From: Microstegium vimineum
Lineage: Eukaryota > Streptophyta > Magnoliopsida > Poales > Poaceae
Assembly: GCA_022036555.1 (NCBI GenBank)
Contig: CM039132.1
Coordinates: 54,780,748 to 54,844,747, forward strand
Direction of reading: 5' to 3'
Length of the DNA: 64,000 bases
Part shown: piece by piece, positions 11,359-20,532 of the stretch
How positions within the stretch are numbered: position 1 is the stretch's first letter
How the letters are laid out: every line of letters starts with the position of its first letter
The notes under the pieces: model-generated
Databases searched by the model: none
Told to the model about the DNA's origin: nothing
Seen by the model: only the letters and a program-made list of their open reading frames with translations
Position numbers and translations under genes: made by a program

Positions 11359-11575
11359 CACTACTACAGAATCGGCAATCACTGCCGGTTTTGTTTGGGC
11401 CGGCAGTGATGCCCCTTCACTGTCGGTTCTTCCTCTGACAGGCCCCCAATTATTAGGGGCAAAGGCTGAACCGGCAGTGAAACACCACATCACTGCCGGC
11501 CCTATCACTGCCGGTTGAAGCCACCAACCGGCAGTGATGTGGTGTTTCACTGCCGGTTCGTGGCTTCAACCGGCA
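11359..11575 (+). repeat. CACTA element 1, 5' terminus and subterminal repeats
   Basis: Starts CACTACTACAGAATC and contains both orientations of the TCACTGCCGGTT motif, many as short palindromes. In En/Spm elements such repeats bind the element's own TNPA-type protein; that role is inferred here. Confidence 0.85.
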
Positions 11576-12212
11576 ATGATGTCTCCCTCCCTCCTCTGCC
11601 CAACAGTACAGAACAGTGCGTGAGGAGCTCTCTTGATCTCCATTGTTGGCTCCTCTTCACTCTTGGATCCTCATGTCTTCTTGCTCTTGATTAGTAACAA
11701 GCATAATTCTTTAGAATTGTTGGTTTACATTGTGTCAATTTGTGTTAGAGCTATGCTAGTTTTCATGATCAAGAACAGGGATGTTGCAATTTGTATCAAT
11801 TTTTTTTAGCTTTTAGATCCAAAATTATTTAGAAAAATTGTAGCACTTTGTTTTTATTGAGTAATTATTGAATAATCATTGAGTAGCTAGGTTCGAAAGA
11901 TTCGTCTCGAAAATTATGGATAAAAATTGTAATTAGTTATATTTATTATTTACATTTAATACTCAATACATGCATGAAAGATTTGATGGGATGTGGAATA
12001 GATTCGGTATTTATTACTTAGATTTAATACTCCATGCATGCATTTAATACTTACATTTAATACTCCATGCTTCCATTGTTATCTATTTGTTCTCTTTATT
12101 TTTATAGTGTGACCAAATTCAAATTATATCGAAGAATATTGTTCAAAAATGCTTCTATTAATATGTTCCTATGTTTCCTCTGCTCTACCCATCTTATTTT
12201 ATCAGTGCAAAC

Positions 12213-13000
12213 ATGACTCGAGGGTGGATGTACGATCTGTCACATACAGACCCACGGTACTTGACGGGCATCGATGATTTCATCAAGCGAGCTAGAGTCA
12301 ATGTTGGGGACTCACATCTTGTATTCTGTCCATGCAAAGACTGCAAGAATACGAGAAAATGGGGCGACGTGGAGCATATACGTTTGTACTTGATCACAAG
12401 GGGGTTCATGAGAAACTACACGATTTGGACTTTGCATGGGGAGGTTGGTCAAAATGTTAATGATGATGTGCTCATGCCTAGTGTAGTATTATTTCCTGTT
12501 CATGATTACACAGAAGATGTGCCTACCAATGATGATGTGTTTGTGAATATATTAGCTGACGACACTGAGGAAAATGATGGTATTTCACAGCTTCTACATG
12601 ATGTGCATGGGGGATTCCTTAGTGCTTCACAGTTGAAAAAACTGGAGATGATGAGAAATGATGCAAAAACATCATTGTTTCCGGGCTACCCAATAAGCAA
12701 ACTGGAAGCCAATATCATGCTATTGGAGTTCAAATCAACGAATGGGTTGAGTGATAAAGGCTTCGATAACTTGTTAGTTTATACTACATAAACAATACAA
12801 ATGGAAGACGACATGTAGTATTGCAAGACAAAAGGAAGATTGTAGGTGTCGGTGGAGTGACAGACGAAGAAGAGTACAAAGGTTATGAAAAAATGGTTCC
12901 TTTTGGGGTGGACGTTACCCTACATGTCTTTGTAGAGGGTGACGAACCTGCTTACCTCCGGAGTGATCATGATGAGGCCATCATCGTGCCTGCACCGTGA
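12213..13000 (+). pseudogene. CACTA TNP2 transposase, internally deleted
   Basis: ATG at 12213 opens the transposase-associated N-terminal domain: MTRGWMYDLS, then the zinc-binding FCPCKDCKN and a WTLHGE motif. It is collinear with the gene at 55105. Near 12785 the sequence jumps from TTAGTTTATACTACATAAA to AATACAAATGG, which in the other element lie about 2.47 kb apart (about 55681 and 58154). The deletion removes the Transposase_21 and DUF4218 regions and leaves only the tail of the DUF4216 region, ending at a TGA at 12998-13000. Unlike the second element, this copy keeps the TGG at about 12360 that is a stop there. It is nonfunctional as a transposase. Confidence 0.88.
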
Positions 13001-13140
13001 ATTGTTAGAGTATCATAAACTATGTAATCCTTAATGAAATGTTGTTTTAGTAATTTGCATCGAATTTGAGACATATGGAGTTGTAGATTGATGAGTTGTA
13101 CCACGTTGTTGATTGATGTATGCCATGTCAAAAGGATTTC

Positions 13141-13472
13141 AAAAACTATGAAGAATTAGACCTTGAGTGTATAAGGATTAATGTAGAGCTCCTCAGAACT
13201 AGAAAAAGCTATGTTGGAAGATTTTCAACTTATATTCAAATTTTTGGAGTAATTAAAAAGGGGGTAATTGAATTTTAAACCCTTATTCAAATTCAAAATG
13301 GAATTGAAAAACTATGAAGAATTAGACCTTGAGTGTATAATAAATAATGTAGAGCTACTCAAAACTAGCAAAAGCTATGTTGGAAGATTTTCAACTTCTA
13401 TTCAATTTTTTGGAGTAATTACAAAGGGGGTCATTGAATTTTAAACCCTTTTTCAAATTCAAAATGGAATTC
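13141..13472. repeat. 166-bp tandem duplication in CACTA 3' UTR
   Basis: Two copies of an AT-rich unit of about 166 bp, each containing AACTATGAAGAATTAGACC and GCTATGTTGGAAGATTTTCA. The related element has only one copy, near 58490-58660, so the duplication arose after they diverged. Confidence 0.75.
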
Positions 13473-13628
13473 AAAAACTATAAAGAATTTGAATATGCTA
13501 CTTCAGCAAAAGTTGTAGAGAATTAAAAATTATGCAACTTCTATGTTTGGAGTTTTTCATGTTCTAGTAAAAAAATCAGGAGTAATTTGAATTCTAAAGC
13601 AAAAGATAGATTTAAAAAAATACACATA

Positions 13629-13872
13629 TCACTGCCGGTTGTATAGGAACCGGTAGTGATGTGCCTCTATCACTGCCGGTTCTAATAACCAACCGGCAGT
13701 GATGCGCCATCATCACTGCCGGTTCAAAAGAACCGGTAGTGATGCTCCCTCATCACTGCCGGTGGATAAGAACCGGCAGTGATAGAGGCACATCACTGTC
13801 GGTTCGTCTTAAAAACCGGCACTGATAGGGCACATCACTGTCGGTTTGTAATAAGAACCGACAGTGATATGC
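13629..13872. repeat. Internal array of CACTA subterminal-type repeats
   Basis: Six palindromic units, each TCACTGCCGGTT followed by a short loop and AACCGGCAGTGA or a close variant, with different loop sequences. The array ends just before the conserved leader (TTTCAGAC, GCGCGCCC, TTCCACACTTA) of the second gene. The same arrangement occurs at 58813-58975, so this looks like a promoter-proximal regulatory array rather than a terminus. Confidence 0.8.
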
Positions 13873-14197
13873 CACCCTATTTAATGAACTGGCGTGTGTC
13901 CGAAAATTTCAGACGCGCGCCCGTTCCACACTTATCCATTCTGCTCGAGCCCGAGCTCGCCACTGCACGTCGCCGCCGCCCACTCGACCTCGACGCTGTG
14001 AGGAGCTCCCGCCATTGCATGCCGCCGCCACTGCCTGCCGCCGCCGCCCGCTCTGCTCAACGCCGCTCTGGACGCCGGCCAGCGACCTCGCCCGTGACGA
14101 CACCCAGGACCTCCACCGCGACGACCAGCGACCTCGCCAGCTACCTCGCCGACACCTAGGAGCTCGGAATCCGGCCCCCGACAACCTCCCCAAATCG

Positions 14198-15890
14198 ATG
14201 GACGGCCAGCACGGAGGTAGGCACGACGGTGCCGACGGCGTCCGCGGGAACTACGGCCAAGACGGTGCGTACGGCGACGGTGGCCATACCCAGGATTTCC
14301 TATCCCCGGAGGCACCCTCTCCTCCTAGATTTCCCTACAACCACGTCTACCCCCCCCCCCACGCGTATGGCATGTCTTCGTACCCGCGTATGGAATTGCC
14401 GCAGGGTCCGCCTCCCATACTTGTACCCGCACGCAGCAGGAGGGGTACCCTCGGGTGCCGTGGCCCGCGCACTGGCCGAGGACTCGGCGGACCTGCATTC
14501 CTGGGTGGTGGATCTGCGCACGTGGGAGGCGGGTCTGCTGCCGTGGCCGGCGAATCTGCGTTCATGGGCGGCCACCCTGCGGCAATGCCCGCCGGCGCAC
14601 CAGCGTTCCATGCCGGTGCATCAGCGTTCCAAGGCGACGCATGGGTGTTCCAGGGCGACGCATCAGCGTTCTAGGGCGACGCATCCATGTTCCACAGCGG
14701 TTACGTGTCCCCCACACCCAACGCGGGTGGATTTGCAAGTGGAGCAGCTCGCGGAGGCAGGCGTCGCAATGCCCATCGATGACCTGGGGTATACATCTCC
14801 TCACCTACATGTTTTTGTTCCTGCAAACTCAATACTGTGCAAACTCATTTCTGTGCACCATTCCGTTCATTTCGTACCGTTGTTACCCGTCGTTTAGGAG
14901 GACACCCATAGGGGTCATTGGACACCTGAGCTTACCAAGCAGTTTTGTGAGATGTATTGCGGCGTAATGGACAGTGGGAACGACAAATTCCTACCGGGTA
15001 AAATGACGCCGCGCGGCTAGGAGGAACTCTCAAACAGGTTTTTCTTGGCCACCCAAATTTATCATGACACTGACCAATTCAAGTACCTGTTAAAGAAGTT
15101 GCGGACGAAGTGGAGCTTCATCGACGCAAAGTTGAGGAAAGGCTCTGGGTTGGGCCGCGGTGATGCCACCATAGCTGAGGCGTCTGAGGAGTGGTGGAAT
15201 ATGATGACTGCGGTCAGTATTCAAGAGAACACATGCCCAGTGCCTTGTTTTAGTTTGCATTGTATAATGTACATTGAAACAAGTAAACTAATGCACTCAA
15301 CTTTCACTAGGGCAACCAAGACTTGATGGCGCTAAGGGTGGGATGCCTGAGTACCTTGACGAGATGGATAAAATGTTCACTGGCTTTGTTGCTGATGGTT
15401 CCACCTCGTATGCCCCTGGCCAACATATAGTACATGACATTCCCAGTGATGGTGCTGAAGACGAAGACCAACAAGAGGCAGATGATGAAGATGTGGCCAC
15501 ACCGGTTAGCGTTGGTAGCAAGAGGACCAGCAGCTCACACAGCACAACAAGCAGTCCCCACAAGAAAGTTAAGAGCCCAGCAATGAGGGCCATATGTGAA
15601 AAGATTGGGGGCTCACTGCAGCAATTGATGATGGGCATGGCTACTTCAATGACACCCTCAGGATGCGTGAAGTGCAACGTGAGGCAAAAGAGCAGCGCAA
15701 GAGGAAAGAGGAGGTGGACCAGGTGGCCCTCATTATCAGATTGGCTAAAGAGTGTGGCTTCACTGAGAGCGACCCAGAATGGATCGGTGTCCTGAACTTA
15801 CTCGAGAATGACAAGGCCGTCATCTGGTTCCTGCAGAATGGTGTTGAAGGAAGGAAACATACCATCAAAGCCTACGCGAATCAGGTCTAA
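14198..15890 (+). pseudogene. PIF/Harbinger ORF1, Myb/SANT-like protein, decayed
   Basis: ATG at 14198 opens a proline/glycine-rich N-terminal region with short tandem repeats (GDASAF-type). A TAG at 14672-14674 replaces a repeat glutamine. After an intron (about 14789-14897) comes a Myb/SANT-like DNA-binding domain: HWTPELTKQF, a TAG at 15018-15020 where a tryptophan is expected, KKLRTKWSFID and EWWNMM. A further exon from about 15320 (EYLDEMDKMFTGF) leads to a serine-rich, acidic nuclear-type C-terminus ending near 15890, with at least one frame change. In PIF/Harbinger elements this protein works with the transposase in DNA binding and nuclear import. The two nonsense codons make this copy inactive unless other exons are used. 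Confidence 0.75.
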
Positions 15891-16319
15891 ACCTTCTCAA
15901 CCATTCATGTATCGTTCGCAGTGTCCGTAGAGGTAGAGCTAAGTTTGTGATGGGTCTGTTCTGTTAGTGATGGGTTTATGATGTTTGTGTGTTGGACCTA
16001 TGGATGTGTGTTATTTGAATTCGAAAGATGTGTGTGTTGGGAGTGGTTTGAATTGCTATGTGTGTGATCATGTGCACTAATGAGGGCCTCAATGTATTTT
16101 TTTTGTTATTGTAGCTGACAGGATCCAGCTTCTACTAATGAGGGCCTTAATATATTTTTTTGTCATTGTTGCCGACAGGATCCAGCTTCTACCGTTGGTA
16201 GGAACACGTCTGCGGGTGAAGTGCATGAAGAGGCTGAGGACAGTGAGGAAGAGTTTGACGCGCTCCTACTAGCCACCCTCCAACATGAATAGGCTGCTGC
16301 CCATGCTGCATTGTTAGGT

Positions 16320-17523
16320 ATGTCCACAGTTGCCATGCATGTTGAGAAGTATTTCACCAGATCTGAGTATAGGGTTGTACCACCTAGTATAAGTGGTGAG
16401 GAGTGGGTTAGGAGGAACCTTGGCAATACGCAGGATTGCCATGACATGTATAGAATGACCCCCAAGCTATTCGACAAACTCCATGATCTGTTGTTAGAAA
16501 AGTATGGCCTCACAAGCAGTGACAAGTCTACCACAATTGAGGTCTTAGGGATGTTCTTTTGGATAGTTGGAGCTCCACAATCTGTTAGGCAAGCTAGGAA
16601 TATATTTCAGAGATCATTGGGAACGGTGCATAACATGTTTATGAGAGTGCTGCATTCTGTGGTGAAGCTAGCTGATGACTACATCAAACCAAGAGATCGA
16701 CGGTTTAGAACCATGCATTCCAGACTGAACAACCCTATGTTTTATCCCTACTTCAAGGATTGTATTGGGGCAATTGATGGCACTCATATCCCCTGTGTTG
16801 TGCCCAAAGCTCTTGAGAATCAGTACATGTGCCGTAAGAACATAACAACCCAAAATGTCATGGCTTGCTGTGATTTCGATTTGATATTCACATTTGTCAA
16901 TGTTGGTTGGCCTGGTTCAGTTCATGACATGAAGGTTTTTGATGATTCGTTGTCTAAGTTTGCAAATGTGTTTCCAAAACCACCTACAGGTACTTAACTA
17001 TCTGTCATCATCTGTACACTTCCTAATTAGATGTATTTCATACTTACAGGTGCTTCCCGATGCAAGGAAATTTTATCTGGTGGACTTCGGGTATCCCAAC
17101 CGTCCAGGGTATCTTGCGCCCTTCAGGACCACAAGGTACCGTCTCGAAGAGTTTCAAAACGCAGAAGAACCACAAGGTAAAGAAGAGTTGTTCAACTACG
17201 CACACTCGTCACTTAGAAACTGCATTGAGCTAGCCTTTGGAGTGCTCAAGCAAAAGTTCAGGATATTGATGAGTGTCCCGAGTTATGGTCTAGAAACACA
17301 AACACATATAATAGTTGCATGTATGACACTTCATAACTTCATCAGGTTGAGTGAAGAAAGGGACCGACACTTTGCTCGTTGTGACCGTGATCCAAACTAT
17401 GTGCCGGTTGTTGCTTCGGTACAGCAGCCAGCAACTGAGGAGGCGACTGTTATGTTAGATAACCAACAGATGAACGAATTCCGCGATTCGATTGCATTTC
17501 AAATGTTTCATGGCGGGCAATAA
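16320..17523 (+). CDS. PIF/Harbinger transposase (DDE_Tnp_4 family)
   Basis: Exon 1 opens at ATG 16320 and runs to about 16989; exon 2 runs from about 17050 to the TAA at 17521-17523. The N-terminal part (FDKLHDLLLEKYG, then a helix-turn-helix-like GTVHNMFMRVL) precedes the nuclease. The catalytic acids are visible as D in GAIDGTHIP, D in FYLVDFGYPN and E in NCIELAFGVLKQKF; GWPGSVHD lies between. About 390 residues is normal for the family. The GT at 16990 and AG before 17050 look like an intron, but the simplest junction puts exon 2 one base out of frame, so a small indel or another splice site is needed. An in-frame TAG lies just upstream (16290-16292). It sits inside CACTA ends. Confidence 0.78.
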
Positions 17524-17671
17524 ATGTGCGTTGAAGTACATGGGCGCTCAAATAAATCATATGTTTGAAGGTGTGTTTGAAGCACTAGTGCTGGTTCACA
17601 AGCTGATGTAATTGTTGTAACAGTTTTGTGTTCAATAAATAATTGTTGTAACACTTTGCTCGTTGTTCCCT

Positions 17672-17706
17672 AAGATGTAAAAGAAATGGAGAGAACCATT
17701 CAAAAA
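17672..17706 (+). pseudogene. Relic of the CACTA Ulp1-type second gene
   Basis: About 35 bp, including AAAAGAAATGGAGAGAACC, matches the Ulp1 exon of the second element at about 63305-63340 with 27 of 29 bases identical over the best part. It marks where the original second gene of this element was replaced or deleted. Confidence 0.7.
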
Positions 17707-17850
17707 TGGTTTCTGTAATATAATGTTGATGGTTAAAAATAAGTTTAAGACACATCTATGAATTTCTGTAATATAAATGTTGATGGTTTCTGTAATATAA
17801 TGTTGATGGTTTCTGTAATATAATGTTGATGGTTTCTGTAATAAATGTAA
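17707..17850. repeat. Short tandem repeat, TTTCTGTAATATAATGTTGATGG unit
   Basis: About four copies of a 23-bp AT-rich unit containing TTGATGGTTTCTGTAATAT, with one degenerate spacer. It lies between the Ulp1 relic and the 3' subterminal array. Confidence 0.75.
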
Positions 17851-17864
17851 ATTATAAAAATTAA

Positions 17865-18080
17865 ATCACTGCCGGATCACTTAGAACCGGCAGTGATATC
17901 CTACATTCACTGTCGGTTGGGGTGCCAAACCGACAGTGATGGCGCAAGCATCACTACCGGTTGGTGTTATAAACCGGCAGTGATGGCTCAAACATCACTG
18001 CCGATTCGCCAGTGCCGGTTCAAAATCCGCCACTGTAGGCGGGTTTTGAACCGGCACTGATTGTCGTTTCTGTAGTAGTG
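17865..18080 (+). repeat. CACTA element 1, 3' subterminal repeats and terminus
   Basis: Several palindromic TCACTGCCGGTT-type units followed by the inverted terminus TTCTGTAGTAGTG and target duplication AAT. Confidence 0.85.
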
Positions 18081-18428
18081 AATATATAATAGTATATATG
18101 GTCTTGCTGATATTTTCTTTCTTAGTATACCATAATAATAAAGCATTAAAATTCAGTGATGCAAATAAACCCATGTGGGTATAGAAAAACTTCTCCACTT
18201 GATTAAAAAATGATTACTACTCTCAGTAACATGAATACAAAGGGTTGCACTTGCATGCACGACAAACAGTAACATGATTACACATATTTTATTGATGCTT
18301 TGCCCCAGGTTTTTCACCCCCTTCCGGCCAGCTCGCGATGCCCTAATAAACAACTGATCGAAGCCGCGCGCGTTTGCTATGTTACACGGATCGAATGAAT
18401 CATGCAAAAAGCCGCCACTGGATAGAAT

Positions 18429-19099
18429 TTAAAGGTCATCATCGTCCCTGACCTCTGTGGGCAGAGCGTGGCGGCAGAGAGGGCACGTGTTGCTCTTCCC
18501 CAACCACTTTGTGATGCAGTCCGGGTGGAACTCGTGCCCGCGGGATGAGCACGGCATCACGGTGACCTCCTCGCCGTCCTCGAAGTTCTCCAAGCAGATC
18601 GCGCACACTGTGACTGTGACGGCGCCGCCGCACCCTTCCGCCGTGCCGTGGAAGGCTTGCTTCTACAGGCCGGCGACCGCCGCGCTGGACGCAGATGACG
18701 CGGGGACGAAGAAGACGTCACCTACCTCGCCGGCGCCGGCGCCGTGCGCTGCTGCCGTTGCTTGTCGGTGACGAGCTATCAAATCTTGGAAGTCATCGAC
18801 CTCCATCGCCCATGCCGGGAGATTAATCGTCATCGCACGGTTGATGTAGCCCTGAACGATCTCCTCGCGTATGCTTAGGTCGTCGTCGTCGTCGTCGTCG
18901 CTCGCGTCGTCAAGAAACTCTGCTTCTTCTTGTTCTTGGAAATGGTCGTGTGCTGCTGCCCAGATGAAGGCTGAAGAATCCAGAGAGAAGAGCCGTCGTC
19001 TGCGGACTGCGCCGTGCCATTGTCAATGGTGGTGAAGGTCAGGGAGCGCTCCATGGCTTCATGGGCGGCCAGCAGCGCAGGTGGAGTCGTGGAGGACAA
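18429..19099 (-). pseudogene. RING-H2 finger gene, pseudogene (member I)
   Basis: The minus-strand C-terminal part encodes a complete RING-H2 domain (VCAICLENFEDGEEV, MPC, HEFH, the cysteine of CITKW, CPLC). Upstream in the same frame a TAG (18663-18665) replaces the glutamate of the conserved AVAGLEKQAFH segment. The N-terminal part starting at 19099 (or ATG 19054) is in a different frame from the acidic middle region, so a frameshift lies near 18945-18975. Intact relatives of this arrangement are at 31868-32569. RING-H2 proteins are usually ubiquitin E3 ligases that bind two zinc ions. As read here the gene cannot make a full-length protein. Confidence 0.8.
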
Positions 19100-20129
19100 G
19101 CTGAACGAACCCTAGGACGACAGACGGATGATCTGGATGGATGATCATCCAGATTACCGTGAGAAAGAGAATCCTGTCCTGTACAGTATTTATCATCCTG
19201 TCCTGTACCCGAGCCCGACCCGGTAGTGTCGGTATGCGATTATTGCTATAGGGCCACTCGGAGTCGGTTTCGTGCGAGAAAAGAGGTGGTTTAATTTTTG
19301 TATAGGTGCAATACGATGACTGTGAGAAAGAGAATCTTAACATCAGCCAACCTATGTACGGAGCCTCTCCTAGTCACATTATAGCGGCCTAGTCACATTA
19401 GGACATAATCGTCCGATGGTATATATCTGGTTTTATTTTCACACCCGAAGTATATCTTATTTACGGGTATTTATTACACTATTTAATTAGATGTTAAATT
19501 TTTTTCTAGAAACATGGTCAAATTAAACTAGAGTTGTTTGTGAATTGAGATCTTCTTTAGGTCATTGACTTAACGTGATGTGAGTAGTCCTATTTTTTTT
19601 TCTAAATTATATTTATTAAAAAATCTAACGATGTTACATATATGCCATCATCGTCGGTTTTACACCCGGTGAAAACAACTCTATCATCGCATGTTGCAAA
19701 CTAGCGGTGATAATAAATTAAAGTTTTAATTTATTGCCAAAAATCATGACTCAACCCTCCTGCACTACTACCACTTGTTGCTTGTGTTGCTGTCGACCGA
19801 CCCTTCTCCTCCGTCATGTGCCACCTGCAGATATCTAGGACTGGAAAGATAGGGTCTGCTTCTTCACACTCGCCTGGTCTACACCATGCCTTGCACCACC
19901 TTCTCCACTGCACCTTGCTCAAAGCCACCTGTATCATTGGCCAGTTCGCACCTTGCTGACAACCAGATATGTCTTGCCCTCAGCCAAGACACAACTGCAT
20001 CTTGCCCTTGCCCCACATAGCCGGATCTGCCTCGTGGATCAAGAAGGCTAGAGCGAGAAGGGCAGCGATATGGAGACCAGATCTTCTTAGCTGTTGGACA
20101 GATCTACCTCACTGATGATCAAACTTTTT
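19100..20129. other. Intergenic, no gene recognised
   Basis: 19100-19400 is the upstream region of RING member I. 19490-19600 matches flanks near 9900 and 31330. 19640-19710 has short GGTTTTACACCCGGTGAAAAC-type palindromic phrases. 19740-20129 is GC-richer, without a convincing reading frame, and continues on the far side of the Gypsy insertion. Confidence 0.5.
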
Positions 20130-20438
20130 TGTCAGCACCCCACATGCTGGTGATCCAGAGGAGCGCACAAGACCTCGTCGCAAGAGTCGCAGGCCTGCTA
20201 AGTCATTCGGCCCAGAGTGGCAATGTAATGTGTGTGCCTGCGAGCTCACTGTGTGATGGTACAAAAGGGAGAACCTGAGTCCTGTAACGGCATCTATGAA
20301 CTGAGCAATTACAACTATCGTCGCCGAGCACGTTGCCGGCTGACCTCTGCTTCCTTTGCCCCTTCTCCAATCCTCACCTACTCTCTCGTCCTTCTCCTCT
20401 GCTAGATCTCCTCGCCGCCGGCAAGGAGACAGCTAACA
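20130..20438 (+). repeat. Gypsy 5' LTR
   Basis: 309 bp, starts TGTCAGCACCCC, ends CAGCTAACA. Relative to the 3' LTR it has 12 extra bases (GCAAGGAGACAG) near its end. Confidence 0.92.
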
Positions 20439-20440
20439 CC

Positions 20441-20450
20441 TGGTATCAGA
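20441..20450 (+). other. Gypsy primer binding site
   Basis: TGGTATCAGA, two bases after the 5' LTR, is the complement of the 3' end of initiator tRNA-Met. Confidence 0.85.
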
Positions 20451-20532
20451 TCTCTTTCCTTGGCTTTGTTCCGATCTGGATCCTGCTCGGGAACACGAGC
20501 ACTTCACCCGATTCCAGCGGACTCTAGGAGCT

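Larger units (their letters stand above)
11359..18080 (+). mobile_element. Chimeric CACTA (En/Spm) element carrying PIF/Harbinger genes
   Basis: A 6722-bp element with termini CACTACTACAGAA and TTCTGTAGTAGTG and a 3-bp target duplication AAT (11356-11358 and 18081-18083). Subterminal arrays of TCACTGCCGGTT repeats lie at both ends and at 13629-13872. The 5' part is a TNP2 transposase gene with a large internal deletion. Where the related element at 54.15 kb has its Ulp1-type second gene, this one has a Myb/SANT-like ORF1 and a DDE transposase of PIF/Harbinger type. A 35-bp Ulp1 relic follows at 17672. The ends and TSD show that the whole unit moved, or arose by insertion, as one CACTA element. 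Confidence 0.88.

Noticed and set aside
13629..13872. Regularly spaced palindromic repeats resembling a CRISPR array
   Set aside because: The repeats are inverted pairs of a transposon subterminal motif, occur at the ends of two CACTA elements, and the genome is plant nuclear DNA.
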